Shown: piece by piece, positions 8,009 to 15,874 of the stretch
Position numbering within the stretch: position 1 is the first letter of the stretch
How the letters are laid out: each line of letters starts with the position of its first letter
Origin: an uncultured Parasphingopyxis sp.
GTDB taxonomy: Bacteria; Pseudomonadota; Alphaproteobacteria; Sphingomonadales; Sphingomonadaceae
DNA: 21,166 nt
Assembly: GCA_905479515.1 (NCBI GenBank)
Contig: CAJQMX010000214.1
Location: 1 to 21,166 of the forward strand
Direction: 5' to 3'
The notes under the pieces: model-generated
Told to the model about the DNA's origin: nothing
What the model saw: the letters and a program-made list of their open reading frames with translations, nothing else
Database searches by the model: none
Made by a program: the position numbers and the translations under genes

Positions 8009-9716
8009 TCACTCGCAGTTCAATGTTACGTCGTTCGATTCCACCAACTCCAGACGATGCAAGGAAGCGCTGCCCTCTGAAGCGCTTTCCAAGACGAATG
8101 GCGCACTAACTTTTGTGAGATCAATACCCAAATTTTCCGATAACTGAGCCAGTTGCGCGCCATTTGCATAGCTCAGTCCAAAACCCAGCGGGAACAGCGC
8201 GCCATCCGCATTCGGACCATTAACCGGTCGTCTATCGCCCAAAGCGGGCCATGATAATGATAAGCGTCCGTGGAAGTCATGGCGGACTTTGCCATCAGAA
8301 TCGCCGACCAAAACATCCGCGACGCCACCACCCTCTGTTCGGGGAAGCCATGCTGCGACAAATGCATCAGATGCGTTGATGAGAGGGTTGGTCCACATTG
8401 GCCGGCCGGACAAAAAGACGGCAACGACCGGAATATTCTGGTCCTTGAAGGATTTGATTAGAGCCAGGCTTTCGCCATCTTGGCCCTCGAAAACCAGATC
8501 GGAACGGTCACCGCGATATTCGGCATAAGGCTGTTCGCCAAATACCACGATCGCCACATCCGGACGCTCTTCAAACGTCCCGTCATCCGAAAGAATGGCC
8601 ATTCCGCCAGCATCGGCAACAGCGTCCTGAATGCCGCCCAAAATTGTCTGCGCAGATATAAATTCATCGTTGCCATCGTCGTCGCCCTGCCAAGATAGGG
8701 TCCAGCCGTCGGTAACCAGAATATTCTGGCTTGGCTTGAGCGGCAAAATGCCATTGTTGTTTTTCAATAGCACTAATGACTTGCGCACCACTTCGCGACC
8801 GACGGCCCGGTGTTCGGCGGTCCCCAACTTATCCGGGCCGGTTGTTGCCCGGAGCGAGGGCTTGACGCTGTCGAGCAGCCCAGATCGTGCCTTCACGGTC
8901 AGTATTCGCGACACCGCTTCATCAAGCCGGGCGACGTCGAGTTGTCCCGATTTTACCTTTCTTAGCAGAGAGTTATAGAGTCCGCGCCAGCTGTCGGGGG
9001 CCATATACATATCAAGTCCGGCGTCCAGCGCGGCTACACAATCTGTTGCAGTACAACCGGGAATCTCGGCATGACCATTCCAGTCGCCAACCACAAACCC
9101 GGTGAAACCCAACTCACCGCGCAACTTATCCGTGAGAAGTTCATGATAGCCGTGCATTTTTATACCATTTACACTCGAAAAGCTGGGCATCACGGATTGC
9201 ACATCCGCTTTGATCGCGGGCAAATAACCGGCACCATGCACCGCCCAGATCGCATCAAGAGATCCCTTGACATCCCCTTTGTCGATGCCATTTTCCGTAC
9301 CGCGATCCCCCACGAAATGCTTGGCGGTTGCGACCGGATCGAAGCTTGCGGCCTCGCCAAGCGGTACGGTAAAGATAGTCCGAAAGCCGTGAGTGACGTC
9401 GTCGGCAAAGAGCAGCGGTATGCCGAGGCGCGTCTCCTCCACCGCGATACGTTAAAGCCGACCAGTGGTTTCGGCACCATAGACGCTGAGGAAAGAGCCA
9501 ATGCGACCGGCGCGCGCATCGGCCTCGCTGCCCGCAGGAACATGGGGTCCGGTGTCGTTGCGTTCACCGCGTGCCTGTGCAAGCTGGCCGAGCTTTTTGG
9601 CGAGGGTCATCCGTGCCAACAGCGCTTCGATGTCCGTGGACGACAGGCGAGGTGCCGCTTTCGCTCCCACGCTGGCCAGCACCCGCGCTCGACTGCAGGA
9701 AATGGCGGCCGGTCAA
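8009..9716 (-). pseudogene. Broken chimeric GH3 beta-glucosidase gene
   Basis: Two GH3 types are joined. The right part (about 9682-9338) matches BglX-type enzymes: LSSTDIEALLARMTLAKKLGQ, AGRIGSFLSVYGAE, then RLGIPLLFADDVTHGFRTIF and EAASFDP. From about 9334 leftward it matches the cellobiase/exo-glucosidase type: VATAKHF, GTENGIDKGD, MPSFSSVNGIKMHG, GFVVGDWNGH with the nucleophile Asp, and PLFPLGFGLSYA-like residues near the end. The middle of the catalytic barrel between these motifs (the FAP---D-RWGR--E-Y-EDP region) is missing. An in-frame TAA at 9454-9452 sits where BglX proteins have Gln (L-stop-RIAVEE), and a GTG two codons before EETRLG could restart translation. Upstream, GRHFLQSSAGA in another frame looks like the lost Tat-type signal, implying an indel near 9680-9690. 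The longest open pieces are 76 and 477 codons. A working enzyme is unlikely. Confidence 0.8.
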
Positions 9717-9762
9717 ACGCTCTTGCCGACGCGCACCGGGCCTGTACACCATCGCGTCTATA

Positions 9763-11133
9763 CTATTGGACCGCGTCGGCTGCGGGGTGCTTGCCCGTCT
9801 CGACCCAGGTCTTCAGCGATTCCCAAGTCGCGGCCATTTGTTCGGGCGAGAAGCCGCAGTGCGTATAGCCCTCGACCCCGCCAACGGGCAGCGGTGCCTT
9901 TGTCCCCGGCACCGTATATTGGACGAGCCGCTTTCCATTGCCCGCCGTCGCGACGATGCGGCCGAGCGCTTCCGACTGGGCATAGGGGACAAGCGAATCG
10001 ATGCGATTGTGTATCGTCACCAACGGGACGCGGAACCGGCCAGTCGTCTGATGCCAGTGCCGCGCATTGGCGACCGCCGCCGGGTCCACCGCAATTCGCT
10101 GAACCTTGGCATTGAAGGCCGCAGCTTCCTCGTCCGTCATTTCGGGGCTCGCATAGAGCTTGCCGATATTGCCATAGATATTACCGCCCAGCGTTGCCTT
10201 AAGATCGTCCATGCCCAGCGTCACGGTGACAAGTGGAAAGGCGATCGACGCCACCTCTGGCTCAAAACCGCCAATCGAGGCAACTTGCTTCAGAATATGC
10301 GCCTCGCTTCCGCCGGGATTGGCCTCGGCGGCCTGCGCCAGCATGAGGACCGGCAGGGCGATCTGCGTGATACGCCCGCCGCGAAATGCGTCGCTACTCG
10401 CCGCCTCGCCTGCGGGCGGATCCATCGGCAGCGCCGATTTCAGGAGGTCGTGTTCGCCGGGCAGCATATAGGGCGTGCCTTCTGTTAGCACATTATACGC
10501 CGCGCGCATGTCGATGAGCTGCGCGAACAGGCTCTCCCATCCGTCGGTGACACCGCACGCCGAAATCGCCCCGGCAAAAGCCTTCGGATGCTGTTCGATC
10601 AGCGACATCACAATATTGCCGCCCATCGACCCCCCGGCAACGAGCACGCGCTTTGCACCCAGCCGGGTTAGAAAATCGCGCAATCGTAGCGTGTTTTTGG
10701 TTGCCGTTTCGACCCCCATGCCCGCCTTGTCGTACGCGCTGTGGCCCGCCGCATAGCCATCCTGATACGCCTTCAGCATCATGCCGTAGGTGCCGACCCC
10801 GGCTGATAGCGGGTCTTCGGCCACCGCGACCGGGGAGCCCGGCGCCGAGTAGCCGTGGGCGAAAAGAAGTGCGCCACCGTTCCAGCCCGCTGGAAAGGCG
10901 ACCGAGAACTGATCGCCTGCGAGCTTGCCCGCGAGCACGAAGCCGCCGTCGGGAGCGGGAAGTGTCTTGAGGTCGGTCGCGCCGAGTTTTTCCGCGCTCG
11001 CAATCAGTGCGGTCTGCCCCGCCGTCAGCGTCGCGGGTTGCAAATCATTTGCGTAAGTTGCCTCGGGCGCCGCCAAAGCGAGCAACGCGGGGGCTAATCT
11101 GGCAAAATATCGAGCCTTGTTCCTATTACGCAT
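9763..11133 (-). CDS. Exported alpha/beta-hydrolase (esterase-like)
   Basis: The 456-residue product begins with a basic stretch and a hydrophobic run (about 1-28, MRNRNKARYFARLAPALLALAAPEATYA), a probable signal peptide with cleavage near ATYA-ND. The body shows an alpha/beta-hydrolase triad: the nucleophile elbow GGSMGG with Ser about 169, Asp about 379 in TIHNRIDSLVP and His about 425 in GYTHCGF; LLFAHGY (89-95) would form the oxyanion hole. It probably removes an ester-linked acyl or aryl group from a substrate in the periplasm, but the substrate cannot be read. The start is ATG 11133 because AGGAGGT lies just upstream; a GTG at 11139 in the same frame overlaps that ribosome site. The start overlaps the trehalase stop by 8 bases, so it belongs to the receptor operon, probably as its last intact member. 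Confidence 0.75.
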   Translation of the reverse strand: MRNRNKARYFARLAPALLALAAPEATYANDLQPATLTAGQTALIASAEKLGATDLKTLPAPDGGFVLAGKLAGDQFSVAFPAGWNGGALLFAHGYSAPGSPVAVAEDPLSAGVGTYGMMLKAYQDGYAAGHSAYDKAGMGVETATKNTLRLRDFLTRLGAKRVLVAGGSMGGNIVMSLIEQHPKAFAGAISACGVTDGWESLFAQLIDMRAAYNVLTEGTPYMLPGEHDLLKSALPMDPPAGEAASSDAFRGGRITQIALPVLMLAQAAEANPGGSEAHILKQVASIGGFEPEVASIAFPLVTVTLGMDDLKATLGGNIYGNIGKLYASPEMTDEEAAAFNAKVQRIAVDPAAVANARHWHQTTGRFRVPLVTIHNRIDSLVPYAQSEALGRIVATAGNGKRLVQYTVPGTKAPLPVGGVEGYTHCGFSPEQMAATWESLKTWVETGKHPAADAVQ

Positions 11134-12661
11134 TCGCACCTCCTATTTTTTCAGCGCGCTCGTCCGGGATGCGGTCACACGCCGCCAACAATTCCAGAGT
11201 CACGCCATTGGTCCATCCGAAACCCGTTTCGGTCGCATATTCGCCGCCTGATCCCGCCGCGCATGTGACGACGTCATATTTTTCGAGAAGCTGACCGCTT
11301 GCTTCATAATGCGCCTCGACCATCGCGAGCCAACGGTCGGCGATGTCGTTCGCCAGTCGCGTTTCGCCATAGCGGCGAAGTCCGGTGATGGCGATCCACT
11401 GCAACGGTGCCCAACCGTTGGGCGCATCCCACTGCTCGCCGCTTTCGCACAGCGTGGTCATCAGGCCACCGGGGCGAACAAGCCGTTCGAGGGCAACTGC
11501 CGTAGCGCGCGCGCGCCGCGTCGACGCGATGCCGGCGAAGAGCGGAAAGGCTGCGGCAGCGGTCAGCTGGTCCGACACGCGGCCACTGTCGAGGTCGAAG
11601 TCGGCATAATGACCGGCGGCGTCATTCCACAGATGGTCAGAGATCGCCAGCGCGCGATGATGGGCCCGGGCCGTGAAACTATCGACCATTTCCGCCACGC
11701 CAAGGCCTCGCGCGGCGTCGGCAATCGCCTGTTCGAGGCCGAAAAGAAGTATGTTGAGGTCGATGGGAACCAGCCGGGTCGTACGTATGGTGACTAGGTT
11801 TTTCCCGTCGCTCAGCCAGCGCGAGCTGAAGTCCCAGCCGCTTTCCGCCGCCGCACGGATGTCGCGCCAGAGCTGCCCTGCGTCGCGCTCCGCTGCTTCG
11901 GCAGCAAGGGCGACGTCTTCGCGCCAGCTTTCATCGCGCGGGTGGTCGCTGTCGTCCCAATAGCGGTTCAGCAGCGCGCCATCGCCCAGCCGAACAACAC
12001 GGCGCGTTTCCCCACCCGCCGCTACATCGGTGGCACCGGCCATCCAAAAATCATGCTCTTTATGCATCCAGCCGAGACGCCGACGACGCCCCTCTATGCT
12101 GTCGTCGCGGGACAACGCTGCCATCAGGTGAAAGAAGGGCGGGTTCGAGCGCGTCGTATAGTAGCTGCGTGTGCCGTTCGGGATATGGCCGAGCCGGTCG
12201 AGCAGGCTACCGAAATTACCGATCATATTTTCGACCATATCCTGCCGACCCGACCGCCTGAGGCCCAGCATCGTAAAATAGCTGTCCCAATAATAAAGCT
12301 CGCGAAAACGGCCGCCAGGCACGACATAGCTGTGCGGTAACCACAGCTCTGACGATCTCGGAGCGGGATCGCCCGACGTGCGGGTCAGGAGCGGCCATAA
12401 AGCGTCGATATGAGCGGCCAACGGCCGGTAATCGGGCGGCGGTGCCCGCTGGTCCTGCGGGACGTCGAAATTGCCGAGAACGAAGCGCCGCAACCCGTCC
12501 CCCCTAGTTGGACGCTGCGACTGCCAGTCTGCGAGGATCGCTGCGGGTTCACGGCGGGGGCGTGCATCGGCGAAGGTTTTGGAATCGGAAAAAAGCCCGC
12601 CCTCCTGCACGGCGGCAAACAATGGCCCGAGCAGCCCGGCCGGGGTATCAACCGAGATCAT
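11126..12661 (-). CDS. treA: Trehalase, GH37 (alpha,alpha-trehalase), probably cytoplasmic
   Basis: This enzyme hydrolyses trehalose to two glucoses by an inverting mechanism. The 511-residue product carries both GH37 signatures, PGGRFRELYYWDSY (115-128) and QWDAPNGWAP (410-419). It also has ESGWDFSSRW (273-282; Asp about 277 is the expected catalytic acid), EKYD (Glu about 460, the expected base) and GGEYATETGFGWTNGV (472-487). No signal peptide is visible: the protein begins MISVDTPAGLLGPLF. That suggests a cytoplasmic TreF-like location, unlike the periplasmic trehalases of many Gram-negatives. ATG 12661 forms an ATGA overlap with the MFS gene. A much longer open frame extends upstream to 13738 but runs inside the MFS gene and is arginine-rich noise. 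Its place after a carrier suggests that carrier brings in trehalose or a trehalose-containing product. Confidence 0.9.
   Translation of the reverse strand: MISVDTPAGLLGPLFAAVQEGGLFSDSKTFADARPRREPAAILADWQSQRPTRGDGLRRFVLGNFDVPQDQRAPPPDYRPLAAHIDALWPLLTRTSGDPAPRSSELWLPHSYVVPGGRFRELYYWDSYFTMLGLRRSGRQDMVENMIGNFGSLLDRLGHIPNGTRSYYTTRSNPPFFHLMAALSRDDSIEGRRRRLGWMHKEHDFWMAGATDVAAGGETRRVVRLGDGALLNRYWDDSDHPRDESWREDVALAAEAAERDAGQLWRDIRAAAESGWDFSSRWLSDGKNLVTIRTTRLVPIDLNILLFGLEQAIADAARGLGVAEMVDSFTARAHHRALAISDHLWNDAAGHYADFDLDSGRVSDQLTAAAAFPLFAGIASTRRARATAVALERLVRPGGLMTTLCESGEQWDAPNGWAPLQWIAITGLRRYGETRLANDIADRWLAMVEAHYEASGQLLEKYDVVTCAAGSGGEYATETGFGWTNGVTLELLAACDRIPDERAEKIGGANA
11138..11144 (-). promoter_or_regulatory. 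Ribosome binding site deciding the hydrolase start
   Basis: A consensus AGGAGGT on the minus strand ends 4 bases before ATG 11133, inside the last codons of the trehalase gene. It rules out the in-frame GTG at 11139, which would lie within the site itself, and supports translational coupling to the trehalase. Confidence 0.7.
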
Positions 12662-13875
12662 GCCGGGGCTCTTTCGATCCGACGGCGTAGGAGGGGAAGC
12701 GTGAGCGCGACGAGCCCCACCGGCACCAAAAGGGAATAGAAGGCAGAGGTGCCAGGCAGGGACTGGAAGAGCAGCCCGACCAAGGCAGAGCCGATCGTGC
12801 CACCGAGCGCGGAAAAGATGACGATCAACCCAATCATCGCGGCATGTCGGTGCCGTGGTAATGCGCTTAGCACGACTGAGCAGACGGTCGGATAAATGGG
12901 TGCAAGGAACAGCCCGATCAGCGGAAAGAGATAGGCGGCAAGAGGTGCATTGATCCAGTCGATGGTCGCTCGCGGCTGTATGCCTTCGGCGAGCGGCAGG
13001 GCTGCGACCACCAGAAGTGCCAGCGCGGCAAGGCAGGTAATGAGCACCGGTAGCCACGCGACGCGGCGCAGCACGAGCCCGGAGAGCAAGCGACCGAGCG
13101 CGAGCGAGGCGACGAAAATGCTCGACATCTGGACGCTCAGCGCTGATGGCAGATGGAGAATCTCGCGGTTGAAGGTCGGAAGCCAGGTTCCGACGCCCTG
13201 TTCGATCAGGACATAAAGGAACAGCGTCGTCAACACGGCGACTGTTGCGGGCAAACTGGCGAGTGCCAGCATCTCTTTCCAACCCGCAGTTGCCGAGGCA
13301 CTGGCGCCGTCGACACACGCCGCACTTTCGTCCAGCCGGATGCCGAACCATGCAAGCGACGTCAGCGCGCAGAGCGCTGCCAGCAGCCAATAGACGCGCA
13401 GCCAGTCTCCGGCGTCGATGAACCAGCCGAATATCCAGGCACCCGCGAGCACCCCGCCCATGAACACGCCCTCGACAAGACCGGTGACGCTCGCATGGTC
13501 TGCGGGGTCGCGCGCGATCAGGCCTATCGCCGAATAGGTCGCGATCTTGGTGATGCCAAACGATAGACCGGTGACAACGAACAGCGCCTGCATTTCCCCA
13601 AAGCCCGTCGCAAATGAGGCGAGCAGGCAAGCGACCGCCATCGCCGCGAGCACAGCGGTCAGCGAACGGCGATAACCAAAAGCGGGTACCGCCGCGACGA
13701 GCAGGAAGGAGGCCGCGACGACCGACAAATCCTTGCACGCCTCAAGCGTCGATCCCATCAACTTGGTCGCACCGAAATGGGTGATTGATTGCAGGATGAC
13801 GATGCCGACACTGTTCATCAACAGGCCGAGCAGTGCATAGGTCAGCGTCAGGGTTATGATCGTTCGTTTCCGCAT
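12658..13875 (-). CDS. MFS transporter (sugar carrier candidate)
   Basis: The 405-residue product has about twelve hydrophobic segments in two halves with a cytoplasmic loop near residues 195-215, typical of the Major Facilitator Superfamily. The pattern of small residues (GIVILQSITHFG, GLVEGVFMGGVLAG, IGLFLAPIYPTVCS) is reminiscent of the FHS/FucP-like group of sugar permeases, but I cannot assign the subfamily firmly. It would move a sugar across the inner membrane. It sits directly between the esterases and the trehalase with overlaps at both ends (TGATG with the upstream esterase, ATGA with trehalase), so import of the esterase/GH1 product for cleavage by trehalase is a reasonable inference. 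ATG 13875 is the only good start. Confidence 0.82.
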   Translation of the reverse strand: MRKRTIITLTLTYALLGLLMNSVGIVILQSITHFGATKLMGSTLEACKDLSVVAASFLLVAAVPAFGYRRSLTAVLAAMAVACLLASFATGFGEMQALFVVTGLSFGITKIATYSAIGLIARDPADHASVTGLVEGVFMGGVLAGAWIFGWFIDAGDWLRVYWLLAALCALTSLAWFGIRLDESAACVDGASASATAGWKEMLALASLPATVAVLTTLFLYVLIEQGVGTWLPTFNREILHLPSALSVQMSSIFVASLALGRLLSGLVLRRVAWLPVLITCLAALALLVVAALPLAEGIQPRATIDWINAPLAAYLFPLIGLFLAPIYPTVCSVVLSALPRHRHAAMIGLIVIFSALGGTIGSALVGLLFQSLPGTSAFYSLLVPVGLVALTLPLLRRRIERAPA

Positions 13876-14906
13876 CAGCGCGCACGTTTTCCCAGGTGCT
13901 GATCAAAGAAGGTGGCGATCAACCGATAGGCCTCTGTCGATTCGGGCATGTCCGGCCAGACGAAGAAAGCGTGCGGCAGACCGTCGAAAAGATAAATCTC
14001 ACTGGGCACTCCGGCCGCAACGAGGCGGCGATGCGCGAGCGTCAGCGCGCTTGCGGCAAAATCGCGACCACCCGCAAGCAGCAGCGTCGGCGGCATCTTC
14101 TTCACTTCGGCGTCTGACGTCATCGGATAGGCCACTGTATCGTTCGCCAGCACGTCCTGCATATAGGAGACCGGCAATACCTCGGGCAGCGTTGAAACGG
14201 CGAGCGCTGCCCCGCCAGTGATTGGCCCGGCTAGAAAGGGACTGTCGCCCGAATAGGGTGCGCCAGTACCGCAGAAAGTGCCGATCGCACCCGGACGCGG
14301 CAGCACTTCGCGGCGAATCCATGCCGTCGCCTGCGCGGTAATAACACCGCCCGCCGAACAACCGTAGATGCCGATATTTTCCGGTCGATAGTCTTTGAGC
14401 AGCGCATTGTAGACCGCAGTCACATCCTCCGACGCCGCCGGATAGCGGTGCTCGGGCGCCAATCGATAGTCGACCGTCACGACTTTCACACCCATCGTCG
14501 CAGCGATCGGGATAGCTTCGACCAAAGCGCCGCTGCCCGATCCCCACATGAAGGCACCGCCATGAACGTTGATGAGGACGCGGCCTTTATTGCCCCGGGA
14601 GACGCCTTCCACCGGTTCGACGATATCAACCGTGACGCCGTTGAGAACCACGCGCCGTTCGCGCGTGCGGAAATGGCCCCGCATTTCGGCAAGTCGATCG
14701 TCGTTATAGCGGTCGTAGAAGGTTCGCTGTTTCGCGACATCGCCCGCGATCTCGGCGGGCGCTGTCGCCTGCTTCATCCGGTCAAGTATCTGCAGCGCTT
14801 CGTCGCTGAGCTGGTTCGATGCCGGCAGAGTGAAAGCGGGAACCGCGAGTTGCGCCCCAACCGGGGACGCCGCCGCAAGCGCGGCCAAGGCAAACAATGT
14901 CTTCAT
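13875..14906 (-). CDS. Exported HSL-family alpha/beta-hydrolase (esterase) 1
   Basis: The 343-residue product has a signal peptide (about 1-18, MKTLFALAALAAASPVGA) and a hormone-sensitive-lipase/family IV esterase fold. The oxyanion motif is HGGAF (115-119), the nucleophile elbow GCSAGG has Ser about 184, the acid is Asp about 282 in GGRDF and the base is His about 312 in GLPHAF; YRLAPEHRYPAA (147-158) is the conserved strand-helix of the family. The residue before Ser is Cys, where Asp is usual in GDSAGG. It probably deacylates a small ester or a sugar ester in the periplasm. The gene overlaps its upstream paralogue by 4 bases (ATGA) and the MFS gene by 1 base. Confidence 0.83.
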   Translation of the reverse strand: MKTLFALAALAAASPVGAQLAVPAFTLPASNQLSDEALQILDRMKQATAPAEIAGDVAKQRTFYDRYNDDRLAEMRGHFRTRERRVVLNGVTVDIVEPVEGVSRGNKGRVLINVHGGAFMWGSGSGALVEAIPIAATMGVKVVTVDYRLAPEHRYPAASEDVTAVYNALLKDYRPENIGIYGCSAGGVITAQATAWIRREVLPRPGAIGTFCGTGAPYSGDSPFLAGPITGGAALAVSTLPEVLPVSYMQDVLANDTVAYPMTSDAEVKKMPPTLLLAGGRDFAASALTLAHRRLVAAGVPSEIYLFDGLPHAFFVWPDMPESTEAYRLIATFFDQHLGKRAR

Positions 14907-15874
14907 GGTTTTTCTCCCAGCCGCTCGGTGAAGAAACGTGCCATCGCCGCAAAGGCGGAGTCGGTTTCGGGCGCATCGATATAGGCCCAGAAAGCATGCG
15001 GAAGCCCGTCGAACAGTGTGAGCTGTGCCGGCACCCCCGCAGCGTCGAGTGCGCGGCAGAAGTTAGCGGTGCCGCTCAACAGAAAATCGCGCGTGCTCGC
15101 GAGACAAAGCGTCGCCGGCCAACCGGTGAGGTCGCCGCGCTGCGGCGACAAGAGCGGATCGTCTATCGCCCGCCTGCCCGCATAGAGCCGTGCAAGCGCT
15201 TCGACCCCGGACGCATCGGCGAACAGTGCGGCACTATCGCCAACCGCCAACAAGTCGGCGGTGCCGGAAAAAAAACCCAGCGCGGCGGGTTGTGGCAGCT
15301 TCTCGGCGCGCAGCCGTGCCACTAGCTCTGCCGACAGGATCGCCCCCGCCGACGTACCATAGAGTCCGATGCGGCGCGGATCTTGATCCTTGATCAGCGC
15401 GCGATAAACGGCGAGCGCATCGTCTGTTGCGGCGGGAAAAGGATGCTCGGGGGCGAGGCGATAACGGACGGCCACGACAGGATAGCCGGTGCGCGCCGCC
15501 ATGTCGGCATTTTCGGTAATCGAGCCCGAGTCGACCAGAAATCCGCCACCATGAAGATTAAGCAAGATCGGTGCTTTTGCGTGAGCGTTCCGAGGCGTAA
15601 AGAGACGCACAGGCACCCCCGCGATCACTTCATCCTGCATCGCGACGCCATGGCGCGCGAGGCGCGGCATACCGACTTCGCGCTGAATCGCATCGGCCCG
15701 GGCACGCCGCTCTTCCATCGTCGGCGGTTCGGGCTGCCGCGCCGCGTCGGCGGCAAGACCGCCCTTTGCTTCGGCGGACAGGAAAGTCGGCCAGGGTGCC
15801 TTCACCGCTTGTGCTTCAGCGTTCGCGGGTGCGAGCGCCGCCATCAGCAGAATGATTAGAAAACGCTCGATCAT
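14903..15874 (-). CDS. Exported HSL-family alpha/beta-hydrolase (esterase) 2
   Basis: The 323-residue product is a second family IV esterase, clearly related to its neighbour in motif order but diverged. A signal peptide covers about 1-22 (MIERFLIILLMAALAPANAEAQ). It has HGGGF (108-112), the nucleophile elbow GTSAGA with Ser about 175, Asp about 263 in STRDF and His about 293 in GLPHAF, together with YRLAPEHPFPAA (138-149). Two esterases in tandem suggest either two different acyl positions on one substrate or a duplication that specialised. The start overlaps the GH1 stop by an ATGA and the gene ends in an ATGA with esterase 1, so the three are translationally coupled. Confidence 0.83.
   Translation of the reverse strand: MIERFLIILLMAALAPANAEAQAVKAPWPTFLSAEAKGGLAADAARQPEPPTMEERRARADAIQREVGMPRLARHGVAMQDEVIAGVPVRLFTPRNAHAKAPILLNLHGGGFLVDSGSITENADMAARTGYPVVAVRYRLAPEHPFPAATDDALAVYRALIKDQDPRRIGLYGTSAGAILSAELVARLRAEKLPQPAALGFFSGTADLLAVGDSAALFADASGVEALARLYAGRRAIDDPLLSPQRGDLTGWPATLCLASTRDFLLSGTANFCRALDAAGVPAQLTLFDGLPHAFWAYIDAPETDSAFAAMARFFTERLGEKP

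Noticed and set aside
12662..13738. Long N-terminal extension of the trehalase frame
   Set aside because: It runs inside the MFS gene in another frame and reads as arginine-rich noise; ATG 12661 with its ATGA overlap gives a normal GH37 length.
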